The translations under genes and the position numbers were made by a program. The notes under the pieces were generated by a model. That model was not told the origin of the DNA. It worked only from the letters and a program-made list of their open reading frames with translations, and made no database searches. Of a stretch of 50,414 nt of DNA, positions 25,207 to 34,109 are shown one piece after another. The DNA lies in the NCBI GenBank assembly GCA_902572475.1, contig CACGGB010000005.1, positions 1 through 50,414 of the forward strand, written 5' to 3'. This DNA comes from an uncultured Pelagibacteraceae bacterium (lineage in GTDB: Bacteria > Pseudomonadota > Alphaproteobacteria > Pelagibacterales > Pelagibacteraceae). Numbering within the stretch: the stretch's first letter is position 1; every line of letters begins with the position of its first letter.

Positions 25207-25601
25207 TCAACAAAGAAATTATTAGATTAGCTGCTTGTAATAACAATGTTGGTTTAAAAAATGAATATTCTCACAAAACTTCACTTAAAAATTCTTTATG
25301 TGGAGACAAAATTACTGTTGAAATCTTAATAAAGAATACAAAAGTTAGCTCTATAAGATACGAGACGGAAGCATGCATATTTTGCGAGGCTTCTGCGAGC
25401 CTTATATCAAAAAAGATCCAAAATCTTTGCATAAAAGATATTAAAAAGGATTTCCTATATTTAAAAAAAATAACTAATAATAAAAAATTTAAAATTCCGA
25501 ATAAATTGTCTGATTACAAAAAATTATTTAACAGCGTCAATTTGAGTAGAATTAAATGTATAATATTGCCATTTAATGCTGTATTAAAAGCTTTAAAATG
25601 A
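25203..25601 (+). CDS. IscU/SufU-like iron-sulfur scaffold protein
   Basis: Predicted scaffold on which Fe-S clusters are built, 132 residues. The three ligand regions are recognisable: LCGD (about residues 33-36), EACIFCEASASLIS (about 58-71) and RIKCIILPFNAVLKAL near the C-terminus. The second motif is close to the GCxxSxAS pattern of SufU/IscU. No other isc or suf gene is nearby; instead it sits between nhaA and a glutathione peroxidase with four-base overlaps on both sides. Confidence 0.8.
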   Translation: MINKEIIRLAACNNNVGLKNEYSHKTSLKNSLCGDKITVEILIKNTKVSSIRYETEACIFCEASASLISKKIQNLCIKDIKKDFLYLKKITNNKKFKIPNKLSDYKKLFNSVNLSRIKCIILPFNAVLKALK

Positions 25602-26137
25602 TTAAAAAGTTTTTAATTATAGTTTTTATGTTTGGGTTATTTAATAAAACTTCTATTTCTAATGCTGAAGTAGCTCATAATTTTCAATTCATAGGTATAG
25701 ATGGACAAGAAATAAATTTAGCCAATTATAAAAATAAAGTGTTAATTGTTGTTAATGTTGCATCAAGATGTGGATTTACTTCACAATACACTGGTCTCCA
25801 AGAGGTATGGGATGAATTCAAAGATAGGAATGTTGTCGTTATAGGCGTACCAACTAATAATTTTAAACAAGAACCCGGTTCTAATAAGGAAATAAAAGAA
25901 TTTTGTGAAACTAATTTTAATATAAGTTTCCCGATGACAGAGAAGATAGATGTTATAGGTAATAATGCTCACCCCTTTTTTATTTGGGCAAGAGATAGCT
26001 ATGGTAAAAGCGCTATTCCTAAATGGAATTTTCATAAGATTATCGTTGGAAAAGATGGTAGAATTGCGGAAACATTTTCTTCGATAACAAACCCTTCCTC
26101 AAAGAAATTTAGAAAAGTAATAGAGAACTTAATTTAA
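25598..26137 (+). CDS. Exported glutathione peroxidase (cysteine type)
   Basis: Thiol-dependent peroxidase of 179 residues. An N-terminal signal peptide (about residues 1-23, ending near SNA) indicates a periplasmic enzyme. The peroxidatic residue is cysteine in NVASRCGFTSQYTGLQ (about 51-66). The glutamine in QEPGSN and the WNF segment (KWNFHKI, late) complete the catalytic set. The usual FPCNQF segment reads PTNNF, so its second cysteine is missing. Its stop overlaps the convergent hydrolase by three bases. Confidence 0.88.
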   Translation: MIKKFLIIVFMFGLFNKTSISNAEVAHNFQFIGIDGQEINLANYKNKVLIVVNVASRCGFTSQYTGLQEVWDEFKDRNVVVIGVPTNNFKQEPGSNKEIKEFCETNFNISFPMTEKIDVIGNNAHPFFIWARDSYGKSAIPKWNFHKIIVGKDGRIAETFSSITNPSSKKFRKVIENLI

Positions 26138-26901
26138 AAAGAAAAATTTAATCCATCAAATGCTGGAATAATATTTTTTGGAAGTTTCTTTTTTAAATCA
26201 AAATAGTCCAAATCCGTATGTAAATTTGTAAGAATTGCTTTTTTAGGTTTAACCAAATTAATTAAGTTCATAGCAGATTCAAAATTAAAATGAGATGGAT
26301 GTTTATTAATTTTTAAACAATCTAAAATAAGATAGTTTAATCCTTTAAGATAGATTAAATTTTTTTGTGGAATATCACTACAATCACTCAAATATGCAAT
26401 TTTTTCCATTACATAACCAGTGGCATTTATTTGACCATGAATAACATCAAAAGCCCTTATTGATAAATTGGTCCTACCTTTCTTAATTAAAAATTTATTT
26501 TTAATTATTTTCGCTTTCATGATTGGTTTGTAACCATGTTTTGAAGTAAAACAAAATTCATAGCTTTTTTTAATTGCATTAATTGTTTTGGCACTACCGT
26601 ATACAGGAATTTTAGATTTATTTTTCCAAAAAAAAGGTCTCATCTCAAAAATACCAGAAGTTTGATCTGCATGTTCATGAGTATAGATAATCGAGTCTAA
26701 CTTATTAATCTTATTATCTAAAAATTGATATTTGATGTCGGGAGAAGTATCTATTAATATTGACAAATTACCTTTTTGAATATGGGCGCAGCATCTAGAT
26801 CGTTTATTTTTTGGATTATTTCTTAATTTACCATTATAATTTGTTATCCAAGGAGATCCTAGAGAACTTCCACATCCAAGAATAGTAAATTTTTTAATCA
26901 A
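26134..26901 (-). CDS. Metallo-beta-lactamase-fold hydrolase (PhnP-like)
   Basis: Metal-dependent hydrolase, 255 residues. An N-terminal GCGSSLGSPW opens the fold, DTSPDIKYQFL follows, and the metal motif is THEHADQTSGI (about residues 74-84), with glutamine where many relatives have the second histidine of HxHxDH. A later LSDCSDIP aspartate and TNLHTDLDY histidine complete the site. Phosphodiesterase activity like PhnP is possible; no phn genes are nearby. It ends a minus-strand operon, where a tatD-MBL pair is a common alphaproteobacterial arrangement. Confidence 0.8.
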   Translation of the reverse strand: MIKKFTILGCGSSLGSPWITNYNGKLRNNPKNKRSRCCAHIQKGNLSILIDTSPDIKYQFLDNKINKLDSIIYTHEHADQTSGIFEMRPFFWKNKSKIPVYGSAKTINAIKKSYEFCFTSKHGYKPIMKAKIIKNKFLIKKGRTNLSIRAFDVIHGQINATGYVMEKIAYLSDCSDIPQKNLIYLKGLNYLILDCLKINKHPSHFNFESAMNLINLVKPKKAILTNLHTDLDYFDLKKKLPKNIIPAFDGLNFSF

Positions 26902-27674
26902 TTTAATTCACCAAACAATTTGAAAAAATTTTGAGTTGTGATTTTTGAGAACTCATCAAATGGTAATTTTTTAAGCTCAGACAAAAATCTTACAGTATGA
27001 ATTATAAAACTAGGTTCGTTAGGTTTTCCTCTTAAGGGAACTGGAGCTAGATATGGCGCATCAGTTTCAACTAAAATTCTCTCATTCGGTAAATCTTTAA
27101 AAGTGTTTGCCAATTCTGAAGATTTTTTAAAAGTAATTACACCACTTGCAGATATATATGCTCCTAAATCTAAAAGTTTGAAAGCAAATTCTCTAGTTCC
27201 AGTAAAACAATGTATAAGAAACTTAAAGTTTCTTTTTTTAAGATTTTTATTTAAAATTTCTATTGTTTCTTTCTCCGCAGATCTAGTATGAACAATTAAT
27301 GGCATTTTATTTTCTTGGGCGGCGCTAATATGCTCTTCGAAACACTTGATTTGATCTTTTTTATCGGAATGATTGTAATAAAAATCCAATCCTGTTTCAC
27401 CAATACCAATTATTTTATTACTTAAACTTGTTTTTTTTATTATATCAATAGTTTTAACATTTTTATGTAATTTAGCTTCATGAGGATGTATGCCATATGT
27501 GCCATAAACATTTTTGTGCTTTGTAATTATATCTAAAATTTTATCAAAACTTTTATCTTCTGTAGAAATAGTTAGGATATATTTCACGCCACCTTTATCT
27601 GCTCGCTCAATAGTATCTTTAAGTGAATTTGACATAGGTTCATAAGTTAAGTGGCAATGAGAATCAATTATCAT
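26898..27674 (-). CDS. tatD: TatD-family metal-dependent DNase
   Basis: Metal-dependent deoxyribonuclease family, 258 residues. The start MIIDSHCHLTY gives the HxH metal pair. GIGETGLDFYY (about residues 90-100), PLIVHTRSA (about 123-131), IHCFTGTREFA and the aspartate in ETDAPYLAPVPLRGKPNEP match the family in order. It overlaps metG by eleven bases upstream and the MBL hydrolase by four bases downstream. The metG-tatD adjacency is widespread in bacteria. Confidence 0.92.
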   Translation of the reverse strand: MIIDSHCHLTYEPMSNSLKDTIERADKGGVKYILTISTEDKSFDKILDIITKHKNVYGTYGIHPHEAKLHKNVKTIDIIKKTSLSNKIIGIGETGLDFYYNHSDKKDQIKCFEEHISAAQENKMPLIVHTRSAEKETIEILNKNLKKRNFKFLIHCFTGTREFAFKLLDLGAYISASGVITFKKSSELANTFKDLPNERILVETDAPYLAPVPLRGKPNEPSFIIHTVRFLSELKKLPFDEFSKITTQNFFKLFGELN

Positions 27675-29205
27675 CTTCTACTTTCTTAAAAAGAATGTCT
27701 AAATCTTTTAATTCTTTTTCTAAATTCAAACTATTATCTTTTTGAATATTGTCTATTAAAATATCTTTATCAGAAATGTTAATTGAATTTAAAACTTTTT
27801 TTGTAGATATGGGAATAATTGGATTTAGAAGAATTGAGATATTTTTAATTTGCTCTACAATTGTGAATAAAATAGCATTCATTCTATCAGGATCTTTCTT
27901 TTTAAAAACCCAAGGCTCAGAGTCATTAAAATATTTATTTGCTTCAAAAGAAAAATTTACAACTTTTTTTATATATTCATTCAAATTTTGTTTATTAATT
28001 AAATCTATTAAAGAAGGAATACTATTTTTAACATTCCTTATTAATTTTAAATCGTTCTCATTAAGACTATTTCCATTAGGAATTTTATTATTACAATTTT
28101 TTTTAATGAACGAAAAAACTCTTTGACATAAATTGCCATAATTATTTGCAAGATCGTTATTAATACAATTTTTTAAATTTTCCATTGATATGCTTCCATC
28201 ATTTCCTAAAGATACCTCTTTAATAAGATAATATCTTAGTTGATCTATTCCATAATTTTTAATTATTTCAATTGGATCTAGAATATTTCCAAGTGATTTG
28301 GACATTTTCTTTTCATCGGATAATATCCAACCATGACCAAAAACTCTTTTCGGTAAAGGAAGATTAGCTGCTAATAAAAAAGCTGGCCAATAAATTGCAT
28401 GGAATCTTAAAATATCTTTACCAATTATATGAACATCAGCTGGCCAAAAAGATTTATATTTATCACTATTTATATCAGGAAAATTTAGTGCACTTAAATA
28501 ATTCGTTAATGCATCCAACCAAACATAGATTATATGTTTCTCATTATCCGGAACCGGTATACCCCATGAAAATGAGGTTCTACTAATGGATAAGTCTTTT
28601 AATCCTTTTTCAACAAAACTTTTCACTTCATTTTTTCTTGCATTTGGAAGAATAAAATCTTTATTTTTTTCATAGTGTTCTAGCAATTTATCTTGCCAAG
28701 CAGATAGTTTAAAAAAGTATGATTCTTCTTCAACCCATTCAACTAACGATCCAGATGCTTTAGAAACTTTTTTTCCATTTTTATTTTCTATTTCATCTTC
28801 ATCGTAATAAGCTTCATCAGATACAGAGTACCATCCACTATATTTGTCTAAATAAATATCGCCAGATTTTATTAATCTTTTCCATATTTCATTTACTGAT
28901 TTAAAATGTCTAGGTTCTGTAGTTCTTATAAAATCATTATTTGTTAAATTTAATATTTTTGTAAGAGATCTAAAAGTTTCAGATATTTCATCACAGAATA
29001 TTTTTGGCTTTTTTTTATTTTTTTCTGCTTCTTTCTGAATTTTTTGTCCATGTTCGTCAGTACCTGTCAAAAAATAAACATTAAATCCCTCAATTCTTTT
29101 AAATCTTGCAAAAATATCGGCTATAATACTTGAATAAGCATGACCCATATGTGGTTTTCCAGAAGGGTAATAAATTGGTGTTGTAATATAAAAATTTTTA
29201 CTCAT
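27664..29205 (-). CDS. metG: Methionyl-tRNA synthetase
   Basis: Charges tRNA-Met. The 513-residue class I synthetase has HMGH in GKPHMGHAYSS (about residues 17-27) as its HIGH motif and KKMSKSLGN (about 300-308) as the KMSKS loop, with FLTGTDEHGQKIQ between. The connecting region reads GWYSVSDEAYYDEDE without clustered zinc cysteines. There is no C-terminal tRNA-binding extension. It overlaps both neighbours (holB, tatD), in keeping with one polycistronic message. Confidence 0.95.
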   Translation of the reverse strand: MSKNFYITTPIYYPSGKPHMGHAYSSIIADIFARFKRIEGFNVYFLTGTDEHGQKIQKEAEKNKKKPKIFCDEISETFRSLTKILNLTNNDFIRTTEPRHFKSVNEIWKRLIKSGDIYLDKYSGWYSVSDEAYYDEDEIENKNGKKVSKASGSLVEWVEEESYFFKLSAWQDKLLEHYEKNKDFILPNARKNEVKSFVEKGLKDLSISRTSFSWGIPVPDNEKHIIYVWLDALTNYLSALNFPDINSDKYKSFWPADVHIIGKDILRFHAIYWPAFLLAANLPLPKRVFGHGWILSDEKKMSKSLGNILDPIEIIKNYGIDQLRYYLIKEVSLGNDGSISMENLKNCINNDLANNYGNLCQRVFSFIKKNCNNKIPNGNSLNENDLKLIRNVKNSIPSLIDLINKQNLNEYIKKVVNFSFEANKYFNDSEPWVFKKKDPDRMNAILFTIVEQIKNISILLNPIIPISTKKVLNSINISDKDILIDNIQKDNSLNLEKELKDLDILFKKVEDDN

Positions 29206-30127
29206 TTAACTTATTTTCAATATTATTTATCAAAGCAGATTGACTCAAGTTATACATAAAGAAATTATTTAAATTTTTTAGTATGGATGATCTTTTAATA
29301 AAGTAATTTTGGTTATTATTATAATCTTTAAATCTATACTTTTCCAAAAAATATTCAGTCAAAAATATTAACAAATCTCTATAAAAGATATCTTTATCTT
29401 TCTTATAAAAGTTTAAAGAGGTTTTAAAGTTTTTTAAAAAACTGTCGTTTAAATCAAATATTTGATCACAAAAAAAAGAGTTAAATTTTACAAAATTACC
29501 AGGTGATATTTTTATAGAATTTTTATCTAATATATTTTTTTGCTCATATTTATCCATTAGAAAAGCGATTATATTTAATCTACTTTTTTCACTAAGAATA
29601 ATCTTTAATTCCAAACATCTAGATTTTACAGTTTCTAATAAATTTTTAGTAGAATTATTTATTAGTATAAAATAATTACTGTCTCCAGGCTCTTCAATTA
29701 ATTTTAAAAGTCCGTTGAGACTGTTTGTATTGAATGTCTCAACATCATCCAAAATTATATAGCGTTTTTTCTCAATAATTGGTTTTTTTAATAGATTATT
29801 TTTTAGGCTTCTTACGTCTTCTATTTTTACATTTTTAAAGTCTGATCCATTTAAATAATAAATATTTGGAAAGGTATCTGACAAAAATTGATCGTGAAAA
29901 GTGGATTCCTGAATAGTATTTTCATTCTCAATATAATTTTGTTTATCAAAATAATAATGTAAAAGATGACTAATTAATGTAAATTTTCCATCACCTTTCA
30001 TTCCACTTAACATCAAAACTTTGGGAAATCTTTTTTTAATAACCAAATTTTTTAACAAATTAAAATTATCTTTATGTTCAATCAATTTTAAACTTTTTTT
30101 GGGATTGAAATTTTCAGTGAGATTCAT
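29198..30127 (-). CDS. holB: DNA polymerase III delta' subunit
   Basis: Clamp-loader subunit, 309 residues. An AAA+ N-terminal domain has the P-loop SGMKGDGKFTLISHLL (about residues 41-56), a Walker-B-like YIILDDVETFN (about 123-133) and LLKLIEEPGDSNYFILI, the sensor-region pattern of HolB. The C-terminal part is lysine- and asparagine-rich and poorly conserved. The tmk-holB-metG-tatD order is a standard bacterial arrangement. It overlaps tmk by four bases and metG by eight. Confidence 0.88.
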   Translation of the reverse strand: MNLTENFNPKKSLKLIEHKDNFNLLKNLVIKKRFPKVLMLSGMKGDGKFTLISHLLHYYFDKQNYIENENTIQESTFHDQFLSDTFPNIYYLNGSDFKNVKIEDVRSLKNNLLKKPIIEKKRYIILDDVETFNTNSLNGLLKLIEEPGDSNYFILINNSTKNLLETVKSRCLELKIILSEKSRLNIIAFLMDKYEQKNILDKNSIKISPGNFVKFNSFFCDQIFDLNDSFLKNFKTSLNFYKKDKDIFYRDLLIFLTEYFLEKYRFKDYNNNQNYFIKRSSILKNLNNFFMYNLSQSALINNIENKLNE

Positions 30128-30771
30128 GATATTTTTAAATATTTTGCGGTAATTTCAAATATTTTTTTTTCTAATAAATTATTATTCTCAGAAGAATCTA
30201 AAATGAAATAGTTTTTTTTATTTTTTGCAATTTTTATAAAAGATGTTTGTGCTTTTTTATAAAAAGATTGCGGAAAATTATCATATCTATTTTTTGTTTT
30301 TCTTTTAGACAACCTTTTTATAGAAGATTTTGCAGAAACTTTTAGTACAAATGTAAGATCAGGTTTTAAATTTCCTAAAATTTGATTATGGATGGATTTA
30401 ATAAAATTATACTTAACTTTTTTTCCAAATACTTGATAAGCTATTGTTGAGTCAATAAATCTATCGCAAATGACAACATTCTTTTTTTTTAAAGCAGGTT
30501 TAATTTTATTAAGAACATGCTCATTTCTAGCTGCAAGGTAAAGGAGAGTGTCTGTATATTTGTTAAATTTTTCTTTTGCAGTCTTTTTAAAGTAGTCTTT
30601 GAGAATTAAATTTCTTATAAGTTCTGCGCTCTTAGTGCCACCTGGTTCTCTTGTTAAAATCGTCTGAATTTTATTCTTTTTAAGCTTCTTATAAAGTTTT
30701 TTACTTTGAAACGATTTGCCACAACCTTCTACGCCTTCAAATACTATGAATAAAGGTTTTTTTTTATACAT
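30124..30771 (-). CDS. tmk: Thymidylate kinase
   Basis: Phosphorylates dTMP to dTDP for DNA synthesis; 215 residues. It has the P-loop FEGVEGCGKSFQSKKL (about residues 10-25), the DRX-type motif CDRFIDSTIAYQVFG (about 97-111) and TREPGGTKSAELIR (about 39-52). The frame also has a GTG three bases upstream (30774); I prefer ATG 30771, preceded by GGGG. It overlaps the dac gene by eight bases and holB by four. The C-terminal half is very lysine-rich, as is common in this genome type. Confidence 0.92.
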   Translation of the reverse strand: MYKKKPLFIVFEGVEGCGKSFQSKKLYKKLKKNKIQTILTREPGGTKSAELIRNLILKDYFKKTAKEKFNKYTDTLLYLAARNEHVLNKIKPALKKKNVVICDRFIDSTIAYQVFGKKVKYNFIKSIHNQILGNLKPDLTFVLKVSAKSSIKRLSKRKTKNRYDNFPQSFYKKAQTSFIKIAKNKKNYFILDSSENNNLLEKKIFEITAKYLKIS

Positions 30772-31912
30772 CACCCCAAATCAAATAATTAATTGAGGTA
30801 ATTAGACTTTTAAAAAAATTTACTTTTTTTAAATCTTCTGAGGCGTATAAGGGGACCGTTTTTATAACTTCTTCTTTATTTTTTATTACTAATTCTGCTA
30901 CTTTTGTATTTTTTTGAATCGGAGCAACCAATGGTCCTTCATATTTTAACGAAATATTCAAATTACGAATATTTTTTTTATTAATAGTAATATAATAATT
31001 TTCTTTTGATGTTGCTTTTATTTTCTCTTCCTTCCCTAACCAAGTATCTAATTCAAAAAAAGATTCATTAGCCTTTGTCACCTCAAAAGTACTAGTATTT
31101 CTAAAACCCCAGTTTAATAATTTTAATGACTCTGAACTTCTTAGGCTTTTATTTGGAAATCCAGACGCTACAGCGATAAGTCTTCTGTCCTTTTTTTTTA
31201 TTGAACTTGCTAAGGAATATTTTTCTACAGCTAGGTAACCAGTTTTAACACCATCGGCTCCAATATTTTTGTAAAGTAAAGGATTCCTATTTCCTTGTTT
31301 TATTGGCTCACCACCTGTCCTATCCCAAGTGAAAGTTTTTTCCTTAAATAATTCATAATACACAGGATAGTTTTCTATTAAATATTTTGACATAATAGCA
31401 ATATCTCTTACAGTTGAAACATTATCAGGATCATTGATACCAGATGAATTTGTAAAGTTAGTAGATGTCATACCTATTTCCTCAGCTTTTTCATTCATCA
31501 TCTCTGCGAAATTTTCTTCAGATCCAGCAATACCTTCTGCTAAAGCTACACATGCATCGTTTCCAGAGGCAATAATTATACCTTTTAACAAATCTTCTAC
31601 TGATACTTGATCATTAATCATTATGAACATGGATGAATAACCACTTTGAGATAATCTCCACGCATTTTCAGAAACAGTGAACATATCATCCAAAGATAAT
31701 TTTTCTTTTTTAAGTAAATCAAATGCAATTATGGAGGTCATTATTTTTGTCATTGAAGCAGGATAAATTTGAGCGTCAGCATCAAATTCATGTAAAACTT
31801 CTTCCGAATGGTAATCCATCAAAATGCCAGTTCTTGCATTTATATTAGGATTAGCAAAAGTTGAATTGATCAAACTTAATGAAATTATAAAAATAATTAA
31901 TATCTTATTCAT
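30764..31912 (-). CDS. D-alanyl-D-alanine carboxypeptidase (penicillin-binding protein 5/6 type)
   Basis: Trims peptidoglycan side chains in the periplasm. The 382-residue protein has a signal peptide (about 1-20) and all three serine-active-site motifs: SMTK in YPASMTKIMTS (about residue 52), SGN in IASGNDACVA (about 114) and KTG in GVKTGYLAVEKYSLA (about 220). A C-terminal beta-rich domain and a final hydrophobic/amphipathic segment fit the DacA/DacC layout. It lies in a cell-wall subset of the operon with the rlpA-like and mltB genes. Confidence 0.92.
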   Translation of the reverse strand: MNKILIIFIISLSLINSTFANPNINARTGILMDYHSEEVLHEFDADAQIYPASMTKIMTSIIAFDLLKKEKLSLDDMFTVSENAWRLSQSGYSSMFIMINDQVSVEDLLKGIIIASGNDACVALAEGIAGSEENFAEMMNEKAEEIGMTSTNFTNSSGINDPDNVSTVRDIAIMSKYLIENYPVYYELFKEKTFTWDRTGGEPIKQGNRNPLLYKNIGADGVKTGYLAVEKYSLASSIKKKDRRLIAVASGFPNKSLRSSESLKLLNWGFRNTSTFEVTKANESFFELDTWLGKEEKIKATSKENYYITINKKNIRNLNISLKYEGPLVAPIQKNTKVAELVIKNKEEVIKTVPLYASEDLKKVNFFKSLITSINYLIWGDV

Positions 31913-32642
31913 TTGTAATAATATCTAAATCCTCGAATCCAAAATTTTTTAATAGAATGTAATCATTTTTCATAAAATTAATAGTCTTATAAGGTCCTGA
32001 AATAAGGTTTATTTCATTATTACTTTTTTTTCTAATATTCAATTTTTTGACATCATAGTTGGGTAATTCTTTGTTGATTCTTTGTTTTAAAAAAAAAGCT
32101 GTTTCTTTTGAGTAAAAAGATCCTATGAGAATATAAAAATCATCTTGCTTAAGATTTTTTTTTTTTGTTTTGTTTTTTGAAATATTAGATATTTGAACAG
32201 ATGCCACTGGAGCATTTGAAGAAATTTTTTTTTCTTCTTTAAAAATTTTAGCTTTTTGAGCAACAAAGGATTTATTTTTTTTAATCTCTAAAATTTCAAC
32301 AAAAGGTAACTTTTTTTCTATATTCAATTTGTTTGCAACTCGTTCGGTAATTAAAATTTTATAGAAATCCGGATAATTGATTTTTTTATGATTTTTAATT
32401 GTAATAGACTCATTAGTCTTTGGGTTTATAATCTTTATTAATGTATTATGACTTAATTTACTATGTGAAACTTGAAGCTTTGAGTTGTCCAACTTGCCTT
32501 TTATAATTTTATTTTCATAATCATACTCATTGTAAATATAAGCAAACCCTTTTGATATGTAAGGAGATCTATTTTCTAATCTGGTAGTATGAGCACTACA
32601 TGATGTAAGTAAAATTATTAAAATGAGTAATTTATATTTCAT
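31905..32642 (-). CDS. RlpA-like lipoprotein with SPOR domain, degenerate catalytic motif
   Basis: Predicted outer-membrane lipoprotein of 245 residues. The N-terminus is a lipoprotein signal ending in LLTSC, so I start at ATG 32642, not at the longer in-frame start at 32681 which lies inside mltB. The central part keeps the pattern of an RlpA double-psi beta-barrel (SHSKLSHNTLIKIINPKTN, then ITERVANKLNI), but the expected NDRGP catalytic segment is not there. The C-terminal about 75 residues (DDFYILIGSFYSKETAFFL onward) are a SPOR domain that binds denuded septal glycan. Septal localisation is likely; lytic activity is doubtful. Confidence 0.75.
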   Translation of the reverse strand: MKYKLLILIILLTSCSAHTTRLENRSPYISKGFAYIYNEYDYENKIIKGKLDNSKLQVSHSKLSHNTLIKIINPKTNESITIKNHKKINYPDFYKILITERVANKLNIEKKLPFVEILEIKKNKSFVAQKAKIFKEEKKISSNAPVASVQISNISKNKTKKKNLKQDDFYILIGSFYSKETAFFLKQRINKELPNYDVKKLNIRKKSNNEINLISGPYKTINFMKNDYILLKNFGFEDLDIITNE

Positions 32643-33645
32643 TTTCAAAACTTTCCTTAAGAGTACAGACGGCAAGAGCAAATCTTAATGATCTATTCCA
32701 ATTAAGTATTTTCTCATAATTCTCAAATATTAAATAAGCTGGTGAATAAGTTTTGGACCCTGGAATAATATCTTTATCAGGTATTATTATTGCAGCTTTT
32801 AAATTCTTATTAATATTTAAATCTTTAAAATTTAAAATATATTTTTCAAAAAAATTAACTTTTTTTTTATTTTTAATGTCTCTTGCTGAAGAATTAAGGT
32901 ATTTTTTTGGAATATTATCTTTTAAATTAATTTTCAAAAAACATGGATTATTTTTTTTCCACCCAATCGTTTTTAAATAATTCGCTGCTGATGCAAATGA
33001 ATCCTCTGTTTTTTTTAATTCTATAATATTATTTTGGTTAAAATCGATTGCATAGTTTCGTATTGTTCTAGGCATAAATTGAAAGTTTCCAAAAGCTCCA
33101 GCCCATGAGCCAAATAAAATATCCTTTTTTATTATTTTTTTATCAACTAAATTTAATAAAATAAGCAATTCTGCTGTAAAAAATTCACTTCTTCTTTTAT
33201 CAAAACTTAAGGTTGCTAAAGATGAGACTATATCCATTTTACCTAAATATTTACCAAAATTTGTTTCTATGCCCATAAGCGCAAGCAAAAGTTCCTTCTC
33301 AACATCAAATTCATTTTCAACTTTATCAATGATTAATTTTTCTTTCTTATATAATCTTAAACCATCATTTAACTTTTTTTTTGAGGTTCTTTTTCTTATA
33401 TAAGTAAAGGTATCTTCATAAAATTCTGGTTGATATCTGTCATATTCAATAACTTTTGGTAAAAACTTTGCATTAAATAAAACATCATCAACAACGGTAC
33501 TTGAAATACCAGTTTCAACTGCTTTAACTTTAAAATTTTTTAACCAAATTTCAAAGTCTCTCTCATTAGAGTAAAGATTAAATGTCAAAAAAATATTAAA
33601 ACTCAAAATAAATGTGATTATTTTATACATTTTTTTTGTTATCAT
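32632..33645 (-). CDS. Lytic murein transglycosylase (MltB family)
   Basis: Cleaves peptidoglycan glycan strands to 1,6-anhydro ends in the periplasm. The 337-residue protein has an N-terminal signal segment, the catalytic glutamate in ALMGIETNFGKYLG (about residues 122-135) and the MltB pattern GSWAGAFGNFQFMPRTIRNYA split over about 178-198. There is no lipobox, so it is likely a soluble periplasmic form. It opens the minus-strand operon and its end overlaps the rlpA-like start by eleven bases. A second start six residues later (MYKIIT) is possible. Confidence 0.88.
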   Translation of the reverse strand: MITKKMYKIITFILSFNIFLTFNLYSNERDFEIWLKNFKVKAVETGISSTVVDDVLFNAKFLPKVIEYDRYQPEFYEDTFTYIRKRTSKKKLNDGLRLYKKEKLIIDKVENEFDVEKELLLALMGIETNFGKYLGKMDIVSSLATLSFDKRRSEFFTAELLILLNLVDKKIIKKDILFGSWAGAFGNFQFMPRTIRNYAIDFNQNNIIELKKTEDSFASAANYLKTIGWKKNNPCFLKINLKDNIPKKYLNSSARDIKNKKKVNFFEKYILNFKDLNINKNLKAAIIIPDKDIIPGSKTYSPAYLIFENYEKILNWNRSLRFALAVCTLKESFENEI

Positions 33646-33738
33646 ATTTATTATTTATTAACTAGCATTAGAAATCTTATTACTTAATTATTGTTATTTT
33701 CTTACTTTGATAGTAATAAATAGTGCTAATTATTCACT

Positions 33739-33828
33739 GGAGAGGTGGCTGAGCGGTTGAAAGCACTGGTCTTGAAAACCAGCAACGGGGCAACTCGTTC
33801 GTGGGTTCGAATCCCACCCTCTCCGCCA
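33739..33828 (+). tRNA. tRNA-Ser (anticodon UGA)
   Basis: A 90-base tRNA with a long variable arm, as expected for serine. The acceptor GGAGAGG pairs with CCTCTCC, anticodon stem ACTGG/CCAGC-region flanks loop TCTTGAAAA with anticodon TGA, and the variable arm spans CAACGGGGCAACTCGTTCG. The T-arm has GGTTCGAATCC, discriminator G, and encoded CCA at 33826-33828. Its 3' end directly abuts the convergent sdhE stop codon. Confidence 0.97.
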
Positions 33829-34086
33829 TTATATTCTAAATTTTTTAAAAATTTTTGAAATTTCATTTTTATCAATATTATTTTCAATTTTGTCAAAATT
33901 GTAATAATTAAGTATTATTTCATCTTCAAAATCTAAAAATTTTTCCAAACCAATTAATTGTGACTCGGTGAATAAGTTTACGTGTTTTTTAACAAAAGAA
34001 CTTAATAAAATATCCATTTCCTTAGTTCCTCTATATGATGCTCTGTATAAAAGTTTTTTTTTAAACAATTCTAATTTTTTAGTCAT
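33829..34086 (-). CDS. sdhE: Succinate dehydrogenase assembly factor SdhE
   Basis: Small protein of 85 residues that promotes FAD attachment to the succinate dehydrogenase flavoprotein. It contains the family's RGxxE motif in YRGTKEMDILL (about residues 18-28), a conserved helix with LEKFLDFEDEIIL (about 47-59) and a C-terminal helical end. It is divergent from recG with 23 bases between, an arrangement common in Alphaproteobacteria. Its TAA stop begins at the very next base after the tRNA-Ser CCA. Confidence 0.88.
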   Translation of the reverse strand: MTKKLELFKKKLLYRASYRGTKEMDILLSSFVKKHVNLFTESQLIGLEKFLDFEDEIILNYYNFDKIENNIDKNEISKIFKKFRI

Positions 34087-34109
34087 AAATATATATTATA
34101 TATAATTAA

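Noticed and set aside
27749-28126. Plus-strand frame of 125 codons
   Set aside because: Antisense to the metG coding region; explained by A/T-rich codon bias.
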